The position numbers and the translations under genes were made by a program. This document shows positions 57,801 to 64,000 of a DNA stretch of 64,000 bases, in pieces. The stretch covers positions 20,925,761 to 20,989,760 of the forward strand of contig CM055104.1 in NCBI GenBank assembly GCA_029204225.1, read 5' to 3'. Position 1 is the stretch's first letter, and each line of letters starts with the position of its first letter. This DNA comes from Diphasiastrum complanatum. Its lineage: Eukaryota > Streptophyta > Lycopodiopsida > Lycopodiales > Lycopodiaceae. Under the pieces are notes generated by a model. That model was not told the origin of the DNA and ran no database searches. It saw only the letters and a program-made list of their open reading frames with translations.

Positions 57801-58160
57801 ATGGATCTAAAAAATGTCCTTTATGTACCATCAATCACTAAGAATTTGCTTAGTGTTGGTCTACTCTTGGAAAGTGGTTTGGATGTCCACTTTAAGCATG
57901 GTGGTTTGGATGTCCATTTAAAGCATGGTGTTTGTTTCATCTTGAAAAATACATCATTTGTATTGGAAATCTTCGGGTCCACATGCTTTGAGCATGATCA
58001 TTCCAATGTAAGGACCAAAGATTATCCTATTTCAATGATAGGCATAATGGTAGTGTTTTGCTCTTCAAGTAGAGATTGTAAAATCTACTTGTTTTCCACC
58101 AAAGAATTTGTCAATGGTGGAAATGTGATCTTTCAAGAGTGGAAGATCTGTAAACTTTAA
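57801..58160 (+). pseudogene. Protease end and unknown domain of outer element
   Basis: It begins MDLKNVLYVPSITKNLLSVG, the conserved post-protease LYVP...LLSVG motif of Copia, followed by a small internal duplication (LDVHFKHGG/LDVHLKHG). It then enters a region that is not integrase: FVLEIFGSTCFEHDHSN, YPISMIGIMVVFCSSSRDC and YLFSTKEFVNGGNV. The same region is conserved in the reverse element at 62790-63459, so it is a family trait. Function unknown. Confidence 0.65.
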
Positions 58161-58412
58161 GAAGCACCTTTAGATCAACACCTTATTCAATTCATTGATG
58201 TTTTGGAGTCAAGTCAAGTGGAGGAGCAAGCTCAAGACTTGAGGACTCCAAGAAGAACCTTGAGTATCAAGATGGAGCCATCTAGGCTCAATCATATGGA
58301 TCAAGCAAGGAAAGTTGTCTTTGGCAACATTATGTATGGACTAAATAGCTTTATTGATGTATCTTCAAGTGCACAAAATGCCTTGGAAGCCATGGCTTGG
58401 CATGATGTATAG
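58161..58412 (+). CDS. 3'-terminal unknown segment of outer element
   Basis: A 69-codon frame from 58203 (MESSQVEEQAQDLRTPRRTL and on to SAQNALEAMAWHDV). It is homologous at the nucleotide level to the reverse sequence at about 62850-63000. It may be the C-terminus of the unknown domain or noncoding 3' sequence that happens to be open. Confidence 0.4.
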   Translation, partial: EAPLDQHLIQFIDVLESSQVEEQAQDLRTPRRTLSIKMEPSRLNHMDQARKVVFGNIMYGLNSFIDVSSSAQNALEAMAWHDV

Positions 58413-58620
58413 TTTTTGAAGTGTGCTACATGTATCTAGACACATTTGTGGAACATCTTGTAAGGGATCCTTTAAGAGGTGGTGAAAGATTTTTCATGGA
58501 CATCATTCTCTATTGGAGTCTCAAAAGTTCCTCATTTGTAGCTGGATTTTTTAGACACTTTTAAAAGCTTTCATTCATCTATCAAGAGAGTTGTAAATAG
58601 ATCAAGCTAAATTTGAGGAG

Positions 58621-59315
58621 TGTGAAGAATTGCCAAAAAATGGCAAATCTAGCTTGATCAAAAACCATGTAGAATAGTGTAAATTGTGTACACAAGTGGG
58701 TCCCACACATGTGAGGCCATGATGCCACGTGGAAAATCCATCCTAATGTAGATTAGGTCAAGTCAAGAGAGTTGGTCATTTCTATTTGGTGGTCATCCCT
58801 ACTTTATAGGACCTACACCTAAGTTTAAGGTGAAAATTTGACCAACTAGCTACCTACCAAGCATAACTCTAGGATCTAGGATAGGGTTTCATTTTAGGAC
58901 AAAAAGGGTGAGTTAACTTCCTTATTACATGCTGGAAATCCACCTAACTTTAAGAAGGAAGTCGAATTTGCTATGTATTCCAAGCTCCCATAGTGAGAAG
59001 ATAGAAAATTTTTGGAGCTCATTGGCAATCTCAAGCTAGTTCACTATGTACATTGAGTTTTTGTGATCCAAATGAAACCAAATCAATTTCTACTTGTTTC
59101 TTAGGTTGAAGGCCATACTACAGTCTATAGTACACACGTGTGGGCTCAGATTTCAATGTTTATCAATGCTTTTGATTGTTAATGCTTGTTGTTTGTCAAA
59201 TTGACAATCTAGATCAACTTTTCAGTTTTTTGATAGATTGTTAAGCAAGCATCCAATCACTCCTTGTGGATCTTTTGTAGATCCATTTATGGTCCTAAAG
59301 TACAGTACTTTCTCA
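58621..59315 (+). repeat. 3' LTR of outer element
   Basis: 695 bp, TGTGAAGAATTGCC to TTTCTCA (5' copy TTTCACA), preceded by TTTGAGGAG and followed by GCAAC at 59316-59320. Confidence 0.92.
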
Positions 59316-59320
59316 GCAAC

Positions 59321-59805
59321 TAAACACTTGATCAATTTAATCGTGGGTATGCCCTACCAATAAAATTCCTATTTTTACTTTTTCAAAAAGAAATTTCTCT
59401 ACCAGCATGGACAAGTATGCCAAAACATTTTGGTTTTTATTTTTTCTAGCAGTGTTGTCAAGCTACAAATAAAGTATTATTAAAAGATTTTCACCAAATT
59501 CGCAGATTATCTTATGTTCAATGGTGATCGTCAAATTTGGATTGTTTTGAATGTTGGGATAATTAAAAAAGACCTTGGACTCCAAAGTGCCATTAAACAC
59601 AAGTGCTCCAACGAGATGAACCCGAATAAAATCTACCGTGTTTTAAATTTTTGGGCACTTTGATAAAATGAGACAAGATGGTTCTCTTTTGATCCATGCC
59701 ATCAATAACAAGGCCCATATATTTTTGTGGACATTCTAAACATTTATTTCAATGCTTAGCCAACTTTTGTCTTTCAACTATTTGTTGATGCTTACTTGCA
59801 AAGTA
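59321..59805 (-). pseudogene. DUF7869-like gene, conserved half
   Basis: The minus strand reads KCLECPQKYMGLVIDGMDQK, then after a frameshift VHLVGALVFNGTLESKVFFN, then LDNTARKNKNQNVLAYLSML and VKIGILLVGHTHD, then IDQVF at the insertion point. The VIDGMDQ, LDN..R.NKN and GHTHD..DQ motifs, in that order, are those I associate with the DUF7869 family found in mobile genes of many eukaryotes. The Asp and His residues could be metal-binding, which is inference. At least three stops and one frameshift are present. The other half lies at 48753-49184. Confidence 0.7.
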
Positions 59806-60831
59806 TATGGTCTTCTTGACTCCATCATAAGGCATAATAGATGAAAAAAAGTTCTTGGAGCCACACATATGTGAAGATGCTCCACTATCAATATACCATG
59901 AGTCATCCTTGTTGAAGGTGGAAGAGGAGAAGCTTGATGCCATAAGAGAGCCTTCTCCATCACTTGCAATATAGTCTTCTTTCTCAGTGGTGATGTTGGC
60001 TTGATTGAGTTGATTCTTCTTCTTGAAGCAATTGGTGGCATAATGGCCTTTCTTGCCACAATAAAAGCACTTGATCATCTTCTTCTTGAGATTTGAACTA
60101 GAAGCATGAGAGGTATCCTCCTCATCTCCATCTTGGTCTTTAGCTTTGTCATTAGAGAAGTGATGGTGTTGCTTCTTACTCCTCTCTTTGTGCTTGGCAA
60201 ATAGAACTTTGCCATCATCATGATTGAGTGATAGCTTGTCCATCCTCAAGAGTTTGTACTCTTGTCTTGATTCTTCAGAAATAAGCACACTTTGAAGGGC
60301 CTCCAAACTTGGTAGCTCCTCCTTAATAGCATAGGATTGGACAAGGTTGTCATATTCATCTCTCAAGCCATTGAGAATGACTTGGACTAGCTCACTTTGA
60401 TTGATTGAGTCACCAATACATGCAAGCTCCCTATGAATATCCTTGACTCTCAAAACATAATTAGATGCATTCTCATCACTCTTTTGACTACTTTGGAATA
60501 TTTAATTTCTAAGAGTGAGGAGCCTAGAGGTGTTCTTAGCCTCATAGATGGACTTGAGACAATCCCAAGCTTCCTTGAATGTAGAACAATCACCAATCTC
60601 CCTCAATATCTCATTAGAGACATTCATCTTAATGTAGTGGAGAGCCATCCTAGCTCTCTTCTTGTATTTTTGGACTTCTTGAAGGACTTGAGGCTCCTCC
60701 TCAATCCCAAGTACAATGTCCATCACATCTTGGAGTATCAAGATGGACTCCATCCTCAACTTTCATATTGAATAATTGGAAGTAGACAATCTCTCACTTG
60801 GTTGCAACAAGTATGAACTCATTGAAGTCAT
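59806..60831 (-). pseudogene. Copia gag-protease fragment, reverse
   Basis: The start is ATG at 60831 (SYLLQPSERLSTSNYSI), then TGA in place of the conserved Trp, and RMESILILQDVMDIVLG. A stop/frame break near 60500 precedes RVKDIHRELACIGDSINQ. The zinc knuckle CFYCGKKGHYATNC lies at about 60028-60070 and DSGASSHMC at about 59870-59900. It is nearly the same protein as 52303-53355. Confidence 0.88.
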
Positions 60832-61575
60832 GTAAAGTGGAGATAAATAAAAGTGATGAACAAAAAATGTTGTTTCTCTCTCACTATAGGACCCAATAAT
60901 GGTGTGCTACCATCTCCTATGCAAGATCTTGCAACAAACTGTGAGATGATTCTCACTAGCTATCTCAATCTCTCCAAAACTAGATCTACTTCACATCAAA
61001 TGATGGAGTATGGGCAAAGTTAGGATCAAACACTCTTAGCACGTGTGAAATACACTAAGAAATCAAATTTGACTCAAATACAATGATATTGCATGAAACA
61101 AAATGGCTAAGATCTCAAAATAGTGTCTAGATCACATATAGATGAGATTGGTAAGCATTCAACTGTGATTTTGGATCAAACAAGCAATCTTTTGACCAAA
61201 CCAAATGTGTCCACCCAGGTCTAGGTGCCCTACCTAAACCTCTTCAAAAGCTTATAACTTTTGATTGGCTCAACCAAATGGATTGAAACTGATTGCATCA
61301 GAAACTAGACAAAAATAGCTTCAAAACAAGCTATCTAGCAAGATTTTTGGATCAAACATGAAAGAGAACTCCCAAACTGAAATTGGATGTTCCTCACACG
61401 TGTTTGAGCACTTGATTCCGTACAGTACCAGGTCAGACCCAATCAATGTCCTTTTGATCTCTTTTGATCCAAAATTGAACAAGATAGCTAGGAAAATGGG
61501 CCTTGACAATTTTTAGCTCAAGATTGATGAATAGTTTTCACTCAAATGGATCAAAATGCATGGTAAACTTAGGTA

Positions 61576-61588
61576 GGCTCTGATACCA
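61576..61588 (-). other. Primer-binding site (reverse), initiator tRNA-Met type
   Basis: The plus strand reads GGCTCTGATACCA, adjacent to the LTR. Confidence 0.92.
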
Positions 61589-62322
61589 TGTTGAATTTCA
61601 CATGTGTGGATTTTCCACTACATGTACTTGTGATCTCCTAAGGTGTGTAGATGCACCAAGATCAAGACTAGATTGAGATTCAAGATCTATCTTTGATTCT
61701 ATGGCAAAAACACACTACTACATGCATTCAATCACTTCCAACTCTCACTCACATGTGTGGGAAGTGTTCCAATAGTATTCTAAGTAAAAACAAGCTGCTC
61801 TCCTCGAGTAGAGAGAGAAAAACCATCATGAGCTCTCGGGTAGAGAGAGAAAGCTAGAAATTCAATGACACTCAAAATCCACTCAATCTCAAAATCAATT
61901 AGATCCAAAAGGAGGAGTACAATGATACTAATAGATTCATGAGCTACCACTATGCTTAACTATGATTGGATTACACTTTGCCACCTCTTAATCCTATTGG
62001 ACCATTGATCCATGCACCTCTAAATTCTATTGGACTATATTCAAGCACACCTCAATTTTCTATTGGACCTCACAAGGTTCCACCTCTAAATCCTATTGAA
62101 CCTCTTAAGCTTCATCAAACAAAAGCATGACACTTGTCTACACTCTAATTGGCACAAGTTTGGCTCTATTTTGGCTCAATAGTGGCATTACAAGTGGAAA
62201 TGGATAATTTGCCATCTATGCCAACTTTGACCCTATCAACATCCTACACCTAAATGCTTGACTATGAAATTCTATGAGACCCCTATATCAAACATTTTGA
62301 TTTACTTTACAATTCTCCACAC
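61589..62322 (-). repeat. LTR of family C, reverse
   Basis: 734 bp; on its sense strand TGTGGAGAATTG to TTCAACA. It is similar throughout to 50843-51546. Confidence 0.9.
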
Positions 62323-62411
62323 GTGGGAACATCCTCCACACATGTGAGATTAACTTACAAACTTCTATCATAAAAAATACCAAGCTAGATTTTTGCCAAT
62401 TTCTCACAAGA
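62323..62411 (-). repeat. Possible 5' end of another LTR, reverse
   Basis: On the minus strand from 62411 it reads TGTGAGAAATTGGC and then AAATCTAGCTTGG, resembling the first 40 bases of family A LTRs, before being cut by the family C LTR. Confidence 0.4.
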
Positions 62412-62789
62412 ATGATGATCCAAAATAAGAGATAGAATGAAGAGAATGAGAGGCATACCTATGAATGACAAGAAGTTCCTAAAGTACAAGGATTAGTTAA
62501 CTATAGTTTATGACTATTGACATCAAATCAACCTTGAGTTTACAAAGACGGGCAACATAAGAGTATTCGGGCAGTAACTGTGGTTGAATTACAATTATTT
62601 GTTCTGTCCGGCGGAATATTTGAAAATCACAAAAGTTTGGCCAAGAAAGTTAAATACAATTTCTGTCCGTCAACCACTGTTATAGTTCATCACAGTCGGA
62701 CACCATTCATTGGTTACATAAGCGTTGAAACATGCGAAGTCAAAAATAACATCTTGACAAAGGGCCCATTTTGAGTTCTAATATCTCCT
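62412..62789. other. No gene recognised
   Basis: A 64-codon plus frame at 62580-62774 has no recognisable domain. The repeated word TGTCCG occurs several times. Confidence 0.3.
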
Positions 62790-62967
62790 AATTTGTTCCA
62801 TAAATATGTCTATATACATGTAGCACACTTCAAAACTAAACATCATGCCAAGCCATGGATTCCCAGGCATTTTGTGCACTTGAAGATACATCAATTAAAC
62901 TATTAAGTGCATACAGGAATCCCCTCGAACTCTCATGCTTTGAGGCTGATCCTCAAGATCTTCCTCC

Positions 62968-63459
62968 TTATGATTCTCCTCCACTTGACTTGACTCCAAA
63001 CACATTTCCACCATTGACAACTTCTTTGATGGAAAACAAGTAGATTCTACTATCTCTACTTGAAGAGCAAAACCCTAGCATTATTCCTATCATTGAAATA
63101 GAATAATATTTGGTCCTTGCATTGTGATGATCATGCTCAAAGCATGTGGACCCAAAGATTTCCAATACAAATGATGTTTCATCCTTTATGACACTATTCA
63201 AACTATTACAAAAATAGTTATCCAATGAAATTGCTTTATCAACAACAAATGGAGATTTGAAAGCATCAATTTTCATTGTCTTGTCATACAAAGTACTAAA
63301 CATCATAGATCTTAAAGATAAGCAATAAGTCACTCCATGTCTACTTATACTATTCAAAAAGTATTCAAAGATAGTAGACTCTCCAATGCTCACCATCCTT
63401 GCAAGATGCACACTTGAATGGACAATTTGCATGCAATTTGATGACTCGGCCATTGTCAT
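62968..63459 (-). CDS. Unknown domain of the non-autonomous family, longer version
   Basis: A 163-codon frame: MTMAESSNCMQIVHSSVHLA, YCLSLRSMMFSTLYDKTMKI, AFKSPFVVDKAISLDNYF, then the part shared with 57950-58150 (FVLEIFGSTCFEHDHHN, FCSSSRDSRIYLFSIKEVVN). It is uninterrupted here, and longer at the N-terminus than the copy in the outer element, which appears to carry a deletion there. I do not recognise the fold; there are no integrase or RT motifs. Confidence 0.5.
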   Translation of the reverse strand: MTMAESSNCMQIVHSSVHLARMVSIGESTIFEYFLNSISRHGVTYCLSLRSMMFSTLYDKTMKIDAFKSPFVVDKAISLDNYFCNSLNSVIKDETSFVLEIFGSTCFEHDHHNARTKYYSISMIGIMLGFCSSSRDSRIYLFSIKEVVNGGNVFGVKSSGGES

Positions 63460-63492
63460 TGAGGACTCCCTTGGAACTCTCGTGCTTTGAGG

Positions 63493-63960
63493 CTAATCCT
63501 CAAGATCTTCCTCCTTTTTATTCTCCTCCTCAATGCAAACAAGATCACACTTTGCCAAGATCTCCTCTTGAGTGATCTCCTCATTTGCCAAGCTCATTCT
63601 TTTAAAAGCAACACTAGCTTCCAACTTAAACAATTTTCCATGTTTAAATCCCTTTGCAATGCAAACATCATTCTTCAAGATGAAACAAACACCATGCTTA
63701 AAGTGGACATCCGAATCACTTTCCAAGAGTAGAACAACACTAAGCATATTCTTGGTGATTGATGGTACATAAAGGACGTTTTCTAGATCCATGCATTTTG
63801 AGGATTCTAGACATAAAGCGATGGTGCCAACACCATCTATCCTACACTCTTCATCATTTGTAGTAAAGACAAACTTTTTAGCATCATTGAATGAGTGTAA
63901 GATTGAGAAAAAGTCCTTTTCACAAGACATGTGGGAGCTAGCCCCACTGTCGATCCACCA
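63493..63960 (-). CDS. Protease-like region of the reverse non-autonomous element
   Basis: A minus-strand frame entering from the window edge with DSGASSHMSCEKDFFSILHS, followed by LYVPSITKNMLSV and VCFILKNDVCIAKGFKHGKL, and an acidic C-terminus. The layout matches Copia protease and the linker before integrase, but the frame stops at 63493 instead of continuing into the integrase zinc finger. Here the protease active site is intact, unlike the outer element copy. Confidence 0.75.
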   Translation of the reverse strand, partial: WWIDSGASSHMSCEKDFFSILHSFNDAKKFVFTTNDEECRIDGVGTIALCLESSKCMDLENVLYVPSITKNMLSVVLLLESDSDVHFKHGVCFILKNDVCIAKGFKHGKLFKLEASVAFKRMSLANEEITQEEILAKCDLVCIEEENKKEEDLED

Positions 63961-64000
63961 ATTGTCTCTTGAATTGCTATTTCTTGTTGGTGAGGATGTA

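Larger units (their letters stand above)
49185..59315 (+). mobile_element. Outer non-autonomous LTR retrotransposon (family A), split by a nested Copia
   Basis: LTRs lie at 49185-49917 and 58621-59315, with target duplication GCAAC and a primer-binding site. Excluding the nested element the body is about 4.1 kb and encodes only a gag, a protease-like motif and a short region of unknown function. There is no integrase or reverse transcriptase, so it depended on another element. The 5' LTR has an extra short tandem expansion relative to the 3' LTR. Confidence 0.93.
59806..62322 (-). mobile_element. Truncated inner-family (C) Copia in reverse orientation
   Basis: Read leftward: LTR 62322-61589, primer-binding site, leader, gag and the start of protease, ending abruptly at KKTIYFA near 59806 where the DUF7869-like sequence begins. 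It is closely similar to 50843-53355. Integrase onward and the 3' LTR are missing. Confidence 0.88.
62790..64000 (-). mobile_element. Reverse non-autonomous element related to the outer family, running off the window
   Basis: Read leftward from the window edge: WWIDSGASSHMSCEKDFF (protease motif, intact DSGAS), then FVFTTNDEECRIDGVGTIAL and MDLENVLYVPSITKNMLSV. Next is an acidic-tailed segment ending KKEEDLED (stop near 63493). The unknown domain follows (63459-62968), and finally sequence matching 58330-58440 in reverse down to about 62790. No integrase or RT follows the protease. LTRs are not in view. Confidence 0.8.

Noticed and set aside
62855-63043. Plus-strand 62-codon frame (MDSQAFCALED...)
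   Set aside because: It is antisense to the reverse element matching 58200-58412; the minus strand is the meaningful one.

Overview
This is plant nuclear DNA from a large, repeat-rich genome, and almost everything recognisable in it is mobile-element sequence in various stages of decay. The evidence for a plant is: Copia-type LTR retrotransposons with a primer-binding site matching plant initiator tRNA-Met (TGGTATCAGAGCC), Gypsy remnants with an extra ORF downstream of pol, a hAT remnant with plant-type spliced exons, and a 0.5 kb tract of degenerate Arabidopsis-type telomere repeat (CCCTAAA). Long (GA)n tracts and a DUF7869-like mobile gene make me suspect a fern or another seed-free plant, but that is a weak inference. 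No bacterial features, tRNA, rRNA or CRISPR array were seen.

Layout. 1-2.5 kb: a LINE 3' fragment (minus strand) bounded by (GA)n tracts. 3.6-5.6 kb: exons of one or two conserved-looking plant genes that I cannot name, one with an in-frame stop. 5.9-6.3 kb: Copia integrase fragment. 8.7 kb: 205 bp (GA)n. 9.24-12.07 kb: a DNA-transposon-like unit with perfect 31 bp terminal inverted repeats enclosing two convergent unrecognised genes. 13.24-18.89 kb: a complete non-autonomous LTR element with 5 bp target duplication, a 581-codon chimeric ORF, and a reverse-oriented solo LTR of another family inside its 5' LTR. 19-25 kb: AT-rich and without recognisable genes. 25.2-26.4 kb: Copia relic in which the protease motif is fused to RNase H. 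27-29 kb: AT-rich DNA with local repeats and a foldback. 29.3-32.5 kb: degenerate hAT element. 32.6-34.5 kb: (GA)n and a truncated reverse Copia with its 5' LTR. 35-41 kb: 3' part of a Gypsy element (integrase end, extra ORF, 3' LTR). 41.8-42.9 kb: reverse LTR and leader. 43.0-45.3 kb: an unrecognised convergent gene pair and a second, internally deleted Gypsy copy. 45.35-45.88 kb: interstitial telomere-like array. 47.9-48.75 kb: second hAT copy.

48.75-59.8 kb is the most informative part: a minus-strand DUF7869-like pseudogene split by a non-autonomous LTR element (49185-59315, target duplication gcaac), whose gag is itself split by a Copia element with a full set of domains (50843-56852, target duplication tttat). 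The pseudogene resumes on the far side of the insertion. 59.8-62.3 kb is a truncated reverse copy of the inner Copia family, and 62.8-64.0 kb (running off the window) is a reverse relative of the outer non-autonomous family.

Working together: only the inner Copia carries gag, protease, integrase, reverse transcriptase and RNase H. It and the non-autonomous family share the first 12 bases of the LTR and the same primer-binding site, so the simplest model is that an autonomous relative supplied enzymes in trans to the others. This is an inference. All coding copies seen here carry stops or frameshifts except the 581-codon ORF of the 13-19 kb element.
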